Shown here one piece after another: positions 27,128 through 38,941 of a DNA stretch of 64,000 nt (positions are counted from its first letter, which is position 1; each line of letters begins with the position of its first letter). A program made the position numbers and the translations under genes. Origin of the DNA: Blasia pusilla. Its lineage: Eukaryota > Marchantiophyta > Marchantiopsida > Blasiales. The stretch is taken from positions 50,034,001 through 50,098,000 of the forward strand of contig CM114271.1 in assembly GCA_050084515.1 (NCBI GenBank), written 5' to 3'. Under the pieces are notes generated by a model, which saw nothing but the letters and a program-made list of their open reading frames with translations, was not told where the DNA came from and ran no database searches.

Positions 27128-28267
27128 TGTCACGTCTTTTAGGATAGATCGGTGAGATCTAGTAGAGTGCCTTCGTGAGTAGTGGAGGACAGGCTCAGTA
27201 GATCGATGATAACCTGCTGAGGCTGCGGGAAACCTGAGAGAGCAGGTTTTCCCTTCGTTTCGGCTCATTTGGAGCCATATTGAAGAACTTACTATTTTAG
27301 GTAAGTACCATTTTGAGTATATGATCGACTTTATATTTTTGGTAAGTGACCCTTCATCTCCTACATCAAATCAAGAGCCAAAGAGGTGACTTGGGAGCAT
27401 AAGGTTACTATGGAGAGAGTTTGGGAGAGGGGAGGGGTATACCTCAAGGAGAGAGAGCTTGAGAGCTCATTCTCTCTTTGTTGAACCTCTTGGCATGAGG
27501 TGGTGGAGCTATGGTCTTGCTTGCCTTGTGTGTGTAACCTAAGCCTCTCATTAGGAGAATGGTTTTGGTTTGACATTGAGAGAGACATGCGAGAGTGCAC
27601 ACATGTGAGAACTATGGTGTTGTGAGAGAAATTGGATCTTATTTTAGAAAGAGAGAATGAGTGAGTGAGAGAGCTTCATGGCGGAGCTCGCTGGTTTTGT
27701 AGGTTGGAGATTTAATTCCCCGTTCAGCGGTTGATGGGAGTGTTCATCGGAGCAAGAACCGCTTACTTGTGATGTTTCCTTTAATTTGCCGATTTTTCGT
27801 GTGGAAGAGTGGCGTGCGGAAGCGCTATCCAATTTTTGATAGGGATTAAGTATGGGGGCGGGTTGCCCCATGCCGGTTCTCTTGGAAGCACTATGTAGCT
27901 TTCTGATTTGTGTTCTCACATGTTTTACATTTTCGTTGGGAGAAATCAGCGTGGAAGCACTTCCAAATTTTATGTAGGAGAAAGAGACATTGGTCTTTAC
28001 AAAAATCCTTTTCAGTTTTTACTAGAATGTTCGATTCCAAAACCTTTTTGACGTTGTTGTAGATCGTGAAGCTGTGCACGTTGTGCAACAAATGGTGCGC
28101 AATTTGGAGTTTTGAGAAAAAAATTATGGTCAATCTTGCAAAACTTCCATTGTTAGGCAATTTTTAGGGTTAAATTGTTCAAACCCTAAACCAGCCGGCG
28201 TGCCAATGGTGGCCGTCGTTGTCATAGTCACCGTCAACGGTCGGCCATCGATGATAAACCTTCACTA

Positions 28268-28339
28268 TCAATGGTCAACCATGTTTAGTCAACAGTCAAC
28301 CGTCACCGTCATCGTTTACTAAACATGGTTGACCGTTGA
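28268..28339. repeat. Inverted repeat in the leader of Ty3 copy 2
   Basis: Arms 28268-28289 and 28318-28339 are 22 bp with one mismatch and a 28-bp loop. The surrounding 150 bp is rich in GTCAACCGTC / GGTTGACC phrases. It lies in the presumed untranslated leader, before gag. It could be a packaging or translation structure, or simply a foldback of repeats. Confidence 0.75.
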
Positions 28340-28917
28340 TGGTGATTCACTAAGGAGGAGAGCGTGTGAATTGTTGATTGAGGAGGGTATGCCACCGAGT
28401 GCGGGGCCCCATTCCCGAGTGCTGTGCTATTTGTAGCCGCACCGGATCGCTGGACCTCCACCGCACATCGAGGAGGTTTGAGCAACATCAGTATGAGAGG
28501 AGTACGCCTTGCTGATTGGAGGAGTTGTCTTCACGACCGAGTTGGGGTCGAGATTTGTAGTTGCCAAGGAGCTACATCGATATTATTGTCAGGTTACCCA
28601 TTATGGTCTCTTACCCTGCACGTATGAGGGATTTCCGGATATTGGGAAGTTATTTGGGATATTGGGTTTCGTGCTGACGCTAGGAGAATCGATGATGTAT
28701 GGGTTTAGGGGACATAGACCTGTGTGGGATGTCTAGAGTTGAGGATGTTTTGTCGATGAGACGATAGATCGGTTGATTCGCCACACCACGCTGCTTGTTG
28801 TCGCACAACACACGTCTTAGTGAGAGAGTGTAGATTGAGTGCCGCATGTTTAGTTTGAGTGATTGAGGAATTACTTGCGAGATTCAGAGTGATCGTGTGA
28901 GAGGGGCACGAGGGCCA

Positions 28918-29850
28918 TCATGCGTCCATTCAGGATTTTTAGAGGCGAGGTAGTGGATCTGAGAGTAGCTTTGGAGGGTTTATCCGGAGTGGTGCGAGGT
29001 TTCAAGGATCTCCATGAGAGACCACCTCGATCTCCTTCCGTGTCTTTTCCAGACAAGAGGGAGGGTGTAGAGAAGTGTGTTAGTGATTCACTGTACACAT
29101 TGAGTGGTCATACCAGTTGGGCTTAGGAGATGGACGACCGAGGTAGAGGACCGCATAGGTTTTTGGGTGCTATAGGCACCATAGAGTTACACGACTTCAT
29201 TGCGGAGTTTAGGAGTTGGTTTGACTCACAACGGGCTAGGAACTCTAGAGAGTTCAACCTGTTTACAGCATGGAACGGTATGTTTGAGCATTTAGAAGGG
29301 GCGCCCATGGATGATTACCATGAGTTCTCCAAGAGATTGAGGCATGGTGACTCTACTATGACCCACACTATGTGTCATGGATGGAGCCGTTCCCAGATGA
29401 GGAGAAGGAGTCAAGAGAGGCTGCTTCCTCTTCCACTAGTGATGTTTTAGGAGGGGTCACTCACACTAGAGTAGTTGCACTGTCTACTCGGGTTCGTCCC
29501 AGGTTCAACCCCGTGGTTGAGTTCTTCGCTGAGTTGAGGGCGAGCTACCAGAGGGTACGGACAGAGAAGTTGCAGAGCATCCATGACTTCCAGAGGCGCC
29601 CGGGTGAGAGTTTGTGTCAGGCTTACACTCGCTTGCGCCGATTGATCAACGTCACTTAGGGGGTGATAGAGGCTCAGACTATCTAGTCATGGTACGCGAT
29701 GCTAGACCGGACCCTACGGACACAGGTACGGGAGGGGTGCTTCTTATGAACACCTCCCCTACGTTGAGAGATGGTTTTAGGACCGCCGAGAACATTGAGG
29801 GCAAGATAGCGGAGGAGAGCGTAGCCACCATGGGTTCTAGGCGAGAGTAG
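28918..29850 (+). pseudogene. gag region of Ty3 copy 2
   Basis: Frames in this stretch carry IGTIELHDFIAEFRSW, FNLFTAWNGMFEHLEGAPMD and SIHDFQRRPGESLCQAYTRL, which align with the intact gag frame of copy 3 (IGTI/VGTIDLDDFIHES; FNPFMAWKGLFQHLEGPPMD; LQDFQRRSGESLREAFTRM). These are the helices of a Retrotrans_gag capsid domain. Stops at 29127, 29448, 29659 and 29684 and frame changes break it. One stop, at 29684, replaces a CAG in copy 3. Confidence 0.75.
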
Positions 29851-30041
29851 CCACGATTGTCTGCACCACTAGTGCAGCAACATGGACTCCGAGATAGATC
29901 GACTAGGGCACCACAAGCTCAGGGACGATACCGGGAGGTCGTGCCACAGAGACCTGCGCCTTCATATACGACTCAGCAGCAGCCGCCTACAATTACTTGT
30001 TGGTCATGTGGTGAGCCCATCATCAACGCAATTGCACTCGT

Positions 30042-33000
30042 CACTAGAACAAATAATGGTTTTTATGACTGGCTTATATGACTTGTCATAGTCATATATA
30101 TATGTAAATGACTGGCAATGACTGATGACTCATGGAGTCACAAAAGCCTAGTCATATACCATGCCATGACTATAGTTATTTTGGGATGACTCATATAGTC
30201 ATTATGTTATATGACTACCACGTCAACAAGCCTTGCCACGTATGAAAATATCTAGTCATGTATTACGATTGCCGTGACAACTTACGGCATGGTGGTTCCT
30301 TGAAGTGAACAAGGTATTTGGTGACACGTAGTCATAAATTTATGTCATTGAGTCATATTCATCACCTGCTTTATCTATATGACTAAGTTGTGAAATATGA
30401 TTGAGTCATATTTATCACTGTGATTTAGTTGAATCAGTGCATATGACTAAATCATAATGTACATTTGAGTAATTTTGATCACTTTCAATTGTCAAAATGA
30501 CTTAAGATAATTGAGTTATAGGATTATATTGAGTCATATTGATAAATTTAGTTTGTATATATAATTTAATATGAATTAGTCGTACAATATGATTGAGTCA
30601 TATTAATAAGTGTGATATGTTTAAATGATTCATATGCATGAGTTATATTAATAAATTTTATCTATTTAAATGGTTAGAATTGGTTTTAAATGACTCTTTT
30701 AAATGGTTGTTTTTAAGGTAGAATTTTAGTCCTCTATATGACTATTTTTTCTTATTATATCGGAATGATAGTGGAAGAGAACTCCTTTTATAGATTTAGA
30801 AGATAGGATTAATCCCACTAATAAGTCGAATACTAATAGAGAGTGGACGCTAATATATTCCTATATGACATGGATGTATCTACTCTGAGACATTGAGAAG
30901 TTCCATACATAATTGCAAGGGCAAATAGTATATTCATTATTGTAACCAATCGATACAAACAAGTATCCCGTCCATTCAAAATTGTATGTAAAAAAAAGAG
31001 ACATGTAATATCAAAAATATACTTTGGGTTTAGAGTCATCCAAGATGTCTATCATACAACTTTCTTCTAGTTGAGTTCAATTTTTACGTGCTTGAACTTG
31101 TGTGCTGCTCCCGCTATTGCTGTTGTGACAGAATGACCAACTCTGATAGTCATGGAGGAAATAGGAGAGCTTCACCTAATACTACGATCCCAACTCTATT
31201 TTTCAACTCCTCGACTACTGCACTGCCCATCTCCCAACTGATTTAGGATATGGGAGAACACCTGAACTTGTCGGCAGCAAAGTGTGCAAACGACGAACAA
31301 AGTGAAGCCTCTCACTTCGGTTTACTAGCACAATGAAAATCTCGACTTCACAAGCAAAATTTTACCCAATTGATGCTCACAATGGTCTTGAAATCCTCCT
31401 CCATGGTGCGTATCATGTACTTTAGGAAGTTCAACTTCGGGCTTGCTTTATGATTATGTAGGTTGCAGCAATATGTGTTGATCTTTAATATCACCTCAAT
31501 CAATAATAAAGATGGGAAAATGAAGCAAAGTTCTGTAGACTCAAGAAATGTCTCACAACATGACTCAAGACAGATCATACGAGAAGCATAGCGATATTGA
31601 TCTTAGTGTCGTATGTACCATGAGAATGGCACAAGAAATTGAACACTATTGTCAAGATTGCCAACAATCTTGGAATAGTAGTATGGGATTGCAATGAGAG
31701 CATCGAAATTTAACCCGTACAAAACCGAGATGAAGATTCAAATACTCTAATTTTTCCATGGGATTCCAAAATTGCATGCAAAAGATGTCTTAAAAACACT
31801 CACCGCATCAAGCTTGTATTAGTTATGCCGAACCGAGTTCATGCAATGAGCGACACTGCAAAACCAAAATTGAGAAAAATCCATGGTCACCAATGATGAG
31901 ACATACAAGCCAATTGAGACCAGACACCGTTCGCCATGCACATACTCTTGGTGCAATCAGCCAAAAACAAAAATAGCCACTCGGACTTTAAAACAGATCC
32001 ATCCACTGCCAAGAGAAGCACATATACACATTCACCAATAGCTGCCCCCGCATAGGAAGAAGCACTAGAGATCGTTAGCTCTACGTCTTCTGCAGCTTCT
32101 TCGAGTAGAAGTTCCTACAATTCCAACTAGATGAATCATTTGGTAGAGTCTGTCTAAGGACCAATCTACATGGAGGAGAATGCGGACTTTCAGATCTCAC
32201 CATCATCCTGGCAGAAGTCCTTGTTCCATTTTCCCCACCCCTTCATCTGCACATACTCAGATAGAAAAGATGGGGCATTGGTGAGTAGAAAGTACGTAGA
32301 AGACGGCGATCGTTCAATTATACACTCCCAAGAAGCACCTTCATGATTGACATCAAGATTTGCAACAACTAGACGCAATCTGTCATATCTTAAACTCTAT
32401 CCACTAAGAATTATGGCTGCAAGATTATTACGGAGATCTTTGTAGCGTAACATAGTCCTTTCATCATCTGTCATCGTTGTGAAAGAATCCTCCACAAATA
32501 TCTCCAAGAAAAGCTCTTGTAATTTTTCCCGGAATTCAGGAGCAACACATTCACAGCGCCCACAATCTTTAAGTAGCATTGATCACTTTCCTTCGTTTTA
32601 AAATTTTTTGAGTCCAGATTTTGCATGCAAGAGAAACAAGACATTGACATTCATAAACAGAGCCTTTTGGATGACGACAAGAAGCTACAACAGAAAAGGC
32701 TTGACCTACTGGTAGAGCCACACCTTTAGCCCTAGTAGATACTCGTATTACATGGCTTGATCCTCTTCCCCTAAAGTCATTCAATGGTTGCACGAGTTCG
32801 AATACCACTAAACCTCAAAAGAAAAAACTCACGCCTTTAGATGAACAAGACCAGAACCTTTAGTGATTCTCTAGATACACATATGAAAAATCGCAAGATT
32901 TTGGATTTTTGGCACCAGTACTCTCTTTGAACCCATTGCTCATCTACGGGTATACACCTATGTCTTCTTTTGCAAGACCAATTGGACCTTAATAGTGGAA

Positions 33001-34187
33001 ACCAGCCGTATATACATGATAAGAGGCAAACTACTCTATGGTTGTGCTATGAGGTCAATTCTGTCTTGTCCGATGGAATAGTGGGAGCTACAGATTGCGT
33101 ATCGATGTGTCAATGCATCTCCTGAGAGAAGCTCAAAAAAGATAGAAAATTTAACTCTCATCAAAAGTTCTTAAAGAGCAAAACGAGGACAAAGTGACAC
33201 TAATGGCGTTTTCTTTCTAGAAAATAATGTTTGCAATCGCTTTCACGATACGAGACAAGTAGATAATAATGAGAGTTTGGGGAGTTTCAACAAACTGTAC
33301 CGTGGTCACTAACCCCACAGACAAATTTTCCGTTGACCCTCCTTCTCTTCATCTCACCCTCACGCTCACCCTATCTCATCCCCGCAATGTTGATGATCTC
33401 CCCTCTCCTCTCGCGACGCCATTTCCTGCCGTGTAGCATCCTCACCGACTGCCAAATCTCATATCTACGCTTGCACCCCACACGGTGGTGGGATTCAAAG
33501 CGCAAAACTTTCGTGAGCAAACGAGCAAACTCTTCCTTTGATAATCCCACGTATTCTCTTCAAATGAGCAAACTCTTCCTTTGGTACTCCCGTGCACTCT
33601 CTTCTTACGTACGCACTCTCCTAGGTTAGATCTCTTCACTCCGGAGCACTCTCTTCCTTATGATAGATGTTCTAAGTCCCGTGCACGCATTTTCTTCTTA
33701 TGCACATGATAGACATGTAAACGTTCTCTACTAAACCCATCAATTTTCCAATATTTTAGATTTGGAATTAATTTTATTTAGGTATTTATTTTTATTTCCA
33801 TGTTTGTATCTAAATAATATTGAATATTTTAAAGAAATATTTCAAATCAAAAATTTATATTAGAAAATGAGAGTTTCTTAATTAATAATATGATAATAAA
33901 TCCCAGTCATTTTATGGTTTCGTCATAATTACAGTTAACATGACTCCAAGTTAGCACATCATGCTTTAAAATGACTCAATAATTCCATTAACAATTTTCA
34001 ATATGACTAAGCCATGTCCCAAAATGATTCAACCATTTAGTCATATTTCTTTATGACTCAAATATTATAATTTTATGGTTAGATATGACTAACAAATGAC
34101 TATGACCCATTCTAGTCATACGCTACAGTCATGAAGAACCTTAGTCATTGGAGTCATAGTCATAAAAACCTTGATTTTCTTCTAGTG
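30042..34187. mobile_element. CACTA (En/Spm-type) DNA transposon inserted in Ty3 copy 2
   Basis: Ends are CACTAGAACAAATAATGG (left) and, on the reverse strand, CACTAGAAGAAAATCAAGG (right); both continue into TTTTTATGAC. The triplet CGT at 30039-30041 is repeated at 34188-34190, the 3-bp duplication typical of CACTA elements. The first 700 bp and last 300 bp are packed with AGTCATAT / ATGACTNNNTCAT motifs, matching the subterminal repeats that bind transposase in this superfamily. At 4146 bp with no recognised transposase frame it looks non-autonomous. It interrupts the zinc-knuckle region of the host retroelement. Confidence 0.9.
31330..32808 (-). other. Possible captured coding fragments inside the CACTA element
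   Basis: Minus-strand frames at 32569-32808, 32397-32579, 32190-32378 and 31348-31578 run in series. They include FELVQPLNDFRGRGSSHVIR, GRCECVAPEFREKLQELFLE and NDLR-like basic patches. I do not recognise a TNPA/TNPD transposase or any host family. They could be exons of an element gene or a captured host fragment; no function is claimed. Confidence 0.3.
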
Positions 34188-34199
34188 CGTCAGGGTCAT

Positions 34200-34330
34200 C
34201 GACGTGTGCCTTAGCATGGAGGAGGAGATGGTGCTACACCAAGAGGTTACCAGTGTGACTATTTTCAGAGATATGGTCATACCCACATCAGGTGTTTCAA
34301 TTTACACCTTGAGTTACGTCCGGACTGAGG
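34200..34330 (+). pseudogene. CCHC zinc-knuckle remnant of Ty3 copy 2
   Basis: Downstream of the CACTA insertion the frame reads CDYFQRYGHTHIRCFNLHL, matching CDHCHRYGHTRDRCFDLRR in copy 3. The second Cys ligand is Phe here, so the knuckle is broken. The first knuckle (CWSCGE near 29997-30015) is cut by the CACTA insertion. Confidence 0.7.
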
Positions 34331-35216
34331 GCTAGAGAGGGCACCAAAGCGAGTAGTCGGTCTGGGTGGGCCTAGAGATCGTGCACCTAGTGGTCCCATT
34401 GGGGGATGAGGAGCTGGAGTTGCACGACAGTGTGGTGGAGCTGCCCATGGAGGAAGTAGAGTCCCACCACCTAGACGCGTCGAGGGAGACCCCGGGCATG
34501 AGGCAGGGATGGCTACTCAGATATAGCAGCTACAGGAGCATATTGCCGCTATGGCATTGAGGTTATCCGATGCCAGATCCTTGGCATTGACATCATATAG
34601 AGATATGGAGGATCCTGGTTGGATGCGCGGGGTTGCCCAGATGTAGCTGCCGTAGTTGTGATGCATGGAGTAGTTGTAATGCGTGGAGCAGCCATAGAGT
34701 TGGATTCACAGCGAGGGGAAGCCAGGAAACATACTAGGCTTCCTCACTCTTTTACGTTTTCCGAGGCGATGAGGACCCCATCGATGGGTCCTGATCAGAG
34801 TTCTTGGAGAGTTGTGATGTTTTTGGTGTGCAGGCACGGAGGGCGATGGGAGAAGCGAGTGCGACGACTCATATTTCTTATGCTCATGAGGGGCATGTGT
34901 CGAGCACGTTGTTGGAGGCGGCCACTGTTGTGTACCACACTCCTTTATTTTCTGCTTTCGATGTTATGACGTTGGGTTTTTTGGCTGGCGCTACGCTATG
35001 TGAGCGTGGAGTTGGAGTTCCTGCATCAGGTTGAGAGGTGATTGCAGAGGAGGTGATGGACTTGCCTTTGGAGCGGATGTTGGGGCCGTCCACGTCAGAT
35101 TCATGGCAGGTTCGGCTGCTAAGATGGCGAAGATGCCCGCTAGACCCGCGATAGAGCGTGCCATGGTTTCTCCTGGTGTTGTGTTGCTGGATAATTGGGG
35201 AGAGGTCTTCTAGCTG

Positions 35217-35555
35217 GTGAGTCCTGGAGGTAGAGCTTTTAGTTTGCAGCGCGTCTTGTTGGATTCAGGAGCGCAACCCTTGATGTTGGGGAAAGCGTCA
35301 TTTAGAGGATTGGGCTTGACGAGAGCCGATGTGGAGCGTTGTCCATTCCGAATACAGACATCCTTGGATGGAGTGAGTACCACACAGTATATCACCCGAC
35401 AGGAGGTCGTGGTGAGGATTCGCTCGGGACATCCTACAGATGAGTCCGTGGTGCAAGCCAAGGCGATAGTGACTGATGCAGAGTCCTACGACGTCTTGGT
35501 TGGTGGGGCAATGTTATACCCGATGGGGTTTTCCTTGGATTACTCGAAGGAGTGA
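35217..35555 (+). pseudogene. Retropepsin-like protease domain of Ty3 copy 2
   Basis: A 112-residue open frame. VLLDSGAQPLMLGKASFRGL carries the DSGA active-site motif of a retroviral-type aspartic protease. The flap region is not clear. ESYDVLVGGAMLYPMGFSLD closes the fold. It precedes the methyltransferase region in the same orientation. This domain is open, but the polyprotein on both sides is broken. Confidence 0.8.
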
Positions 35556-35839
35556 GCGTCCTACAGACTAGGATGGTAGTGAGGTGATGGGCGCCTTAGC
35601 TCATTACCCATTTGATTCATAGGTATAGTGATTGAGCGACGGCCAAGAGAGATGGCGACCTTAACAGCATTTAGCAGAGCCATCACTTGGCCTAGTGATT
35701 TGATTAAGGGACATGTCCACGCAAAGGATACTCCCATCTTTGATGTTTCTATGCAGAGGAGTGACATAGTAGCCGCATCAATCCGTGGAGGAGAGGTCCC
35801 GCTTTGGGGCTCGACTGAGGAGCTTCGACTCTTAGCCAC

Positions 35840-36905
35840 TTAGCATGTGCAAATCGCATGGAGCGAGACGCTTGCACCAGAGTGTGATGGGTTAGAGGAA
35901 CCCCAAGTAGGCAGGAGTGCTGCGATGACCCCTTTGGACACCACCCTGATTGTGTGGTGCATCCCAGAGAAGGATATTCGGGTGTTGGATCTCTTTGGAG
36001 GGATCAGTACTGGGTTAGCTGTTGTTTTGAAGGCAGGAGTGCGTGTGCAACATTACTTGTATGTGGAGATTGATGATGTTGAAAGGCGCGTTTCACTTCA
36101 CCATGTGGCACTGTTACGCCTCCGTTCCCCGACTTGTTGTCTGCGTCCGCCATGCAGGGTTATCAGAGTTCCCTACCAAGGGAGATTTCATTGTTGGGGG
36201 CGTAGGACTTGGAGCGGGTAGGGACCATAGACTTGGTCATTGCTGGTTGGCCGTGTCAGGGCCAATCGAGTGGTGGACAAGGTAGTGGTTTAGCTGACAC
36301 TCAGTCCAGGTTGTTTTGGGAGAAAATGCGGATCTTGCGGCCTTTACAGGAGCATCAACCTCGTTCTCCAGCATACATTTTGGAGAATGTTCCAATTTTG
36401 GGCGATTTGAGGTCCCGCGTGGTGATGGGTGCACATCAGGTGCACGCATGGATTGGCCGGGTAGTGCTGTTAGATGCGTTGAGTGTGGGTGCACGAGCAT
36501 ATTGCATGCGTCTTTGGTGGACCAACTTTGTACCACACGAAGTGTTACGGAGGGCATATGCGAGAGTGGAGCGCCCCTCATATTTGTTGGTGGATTCTGT
36601 AATGGATCCGGGCCGTCGATCACAGACAGTGAGGCTAGATGATCAACCGCCGTTGACTATGGTCAACAAGATTGGCAGACCACGGACAACCTTTCCCACA
36701 TTGGTGAGTTTTCCCGCTTCCTATGCATTCAAGGGGGCCAGACCCCGACTTGGTTTGGGATGACCAAGTATAGAGGTTGGTGGAGCCCAACACCGATGAG
36801 CGAGAGCGAGCAATGGGATTCCTCACATGAGTAACGATAGTACCGCCACTATCAGAGGCATCATGACGTCATGTCTTGGGTCAGGCAATGGACGTGAACT
36901 GCTTG
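35840..36905 (+). pseudogene. C5-cytosine DNA methyltransferase domain of Ty3 copy 2
   Basis: Motif I VLDLFGGISTGLA (35982-36020, AdoMet binding) sits in one frame. A frameshift within about 36100-36208 leads to the frame with motif IV IDLVIAGWPCQGQSSG (catalytic Cys codon 36254-36256). Motif VI ILENVP follows at 36377-36394. A motif VIII-like segment, LLDALSVGARAYCMRLWWTN, resembles the RARYFWGN region of DNMT3/DRM. ERERAMGFLT (about 36797-36826) and LGQAMDVNCLTW (about 36876-36911) fill the motif IX/X positions. ISTGL is DNMT3/DRM-like while PCQ is more DNMT1/bacterial-like. It lies between protease and RT in the retroelement polyprotein. Copies 1 and 3 carry the same domain, so it belongs to the element. 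It could methylate host or element DNA; activity in this copy is unlikely. Confidence 0.88.
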
Positions 36906-37232
36906 ACATGGATTTTCAGCTTAGGGGTAGCTGAGTAGCGTCGTTTGAGGATGCGACAGATCACAGTTGTTGCGTTGATGAGCCCCATGCCTACCGAGAC
37001 GGTTGAGGCAGCGGCTAGGGGAGAGACCCAAGGAGATCGACACACCAGGGGTGATCGGGAGAGACACCCTTGGACTACTTGGGATATTTTGCAGGTACGC
37101 GAGGAGATGATAGCCACAGCATCGAGTGTGGTTACGTGTACTACACGTGGAGATGAAAGTTCTATTGTCCGAGAGAGGGTTGCACCATAGCAACCACCAA
37201 CACCCACGCCGGAGAGTCTTACCGTAGTCACG

Positions 37233-38660
37233 ATGGAGACTTGGGAGCCAGATATGGGCCCTAAGTTGACGGGAGGAGAGCGGCGTCGGATACACAAGTT
37301 CCTTAGGAGTTATAGGAGCTGTTTTGTATTTAGTATGCATGATTTGGGTAGGCTGAAGGATCGAGGGATTCGCTTTGAGTTGTTGAGTGACACGCCGATC
37401 TTCCGACGACCCTACACGTACAATGACATGGAGAGGGCTCTCATTCAGAATAGGAGCCACGACTTGGTTTCAGTAGGACTAGTGGAGATGTCGCATGGAG
37501 AGTATGCATCTGCCACTATCATGCCCGCCAAGAAGGATGTGCATGGACAATGGATGGATAGGCAAATGTGTGGAGATTACCGACCTATCAATCGGCAGAC
37601 GAAGTCTGATAGATATGCAATGCCCACTCTTGAGGAGATTTTTGATACGATTGGGCATGCAAAGGTCTTCAATTCATTGAATTTGCGAGCTGGATACCAT
37701 CAACTGACTATCAGATTGGAGGACAGGCAGAAGACGGCATTTTGGGGCAACAATCCTCAAGGGAAGGATTGTTTGTACCAGTGGCGGTTCTTACCATTTG
37801 GGTTAAAGAACGCCCGACTGAGTTTCAGAGGATCATGGATAGGATCTTGGCAGGTCTCGATTTTTCTAGGTGTTATATTGATGACATCGTAGTACTTAGC
37901 GCCACGGTTGAGGAGCATGAGCGACATCTAGAGGAGGTGTTTGGATGGTTGTAGTTACATGGGCTGAAGCTACCTCCAGGCAAGTGCAAGTTCTTCTACG
38001 ACTAGATTGAGTACTTGGGTCATACAATATACGTTGGGGGCCTTAATGTGCAAAAAAAAAAGGTAGAGGCTATTTCACGCATTCCATGCCCTACAGATGT
38101 GAGTCAAGTTCGTGCATTCATGGGATTGGCGAGCTTCTATCAACGGTACGTCAAGGGTTTCAGTTCGATTGCAAAGACGCTAACCTTGATGACCAAGGTG
38201 GATTAGGAGTGGCACTGGGGGGATGAGCAAGAGAGAGCATTTCAGATGCTCAAGGACCAATTGACATCGGCGCCCATATTGAGGAGACCAATGAGGGGTC
38301 GTCCTTTCCAGTTGCATACCGATTGGAGCATGATGGGACTTGGAGTTGTGCTAACCCAACATGACGATGATGGTAGAGAGTTCATGGTGGCTTGTGCTAG
38401 TCACTCAGACGAAGTATAGCTCGTATGAGGGTGAGTGCTTGGCTGTAGTGTGGGCTATCGCACATTTCAGATGTTATCTATTCGGAAATCCCCTTACCAT
38501 CATTACTGATCGTCAACCACTTAAGTGGTTGATGGAGTCCGACAAGCTTACAGGGAAGCTTAGGAGGTGGCTCTTTTATTGCAAGAGTATGACTTCCAGG
38601 TGGTGCATAGACTTGGGACGCTCAACCAAGATGCAGATAGTTTGAGCCGTAACCCATGCC
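37233..38660 (+). pseudogene. Reverse transcriptase and RNase H of Ty3 copy 2
   Basis: RT blocks: CGDYRPINRQTKSDRYAMPT, IFDTIGHAKVFNSLNLRAGYH, LYQWRFLPFGLKNA and CYIDDIVV (the YIDD catalytic box near 37874). RNase H: LHTDWSMMGLGVVLTQ, YSSYEGECLAVVWAIAHFRC and TDRQPLKWLMESDKLTGKL. These are Ty3-type sequences. Stops at 37952, 38003 and 38204, plus frameshifts near 37815 and 38370, inactivate it. The three stops are TAG where copy 3 has CAG. Confidence 0.88.
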
Positions 38661-38941
38661 CGAGTCAACAAGATGCAACTGGAGCTCGTTGGCATAGTGA
38701 GAGTGATGAGGAGTTGGTAGGAGAATGGCATGCGTCAGCCTATTTGGGCTTGTTGGCTATGGAGAGCCAGATTCTTGAGACCTCGATGGTGAGGTCGGAT
38801 GGAGAGTCCTTAGATCTAGAGGCCAGTGAGGAGGCAATATGTGGCCGAGACATTCACGACGATGGAGTGGTCTTGGAGTACCTGTGTACTGGCAGCGTTG
38901 CGAGCACAGTGGGTGCTAGAGAGCAAGATCGGATCCTATAG

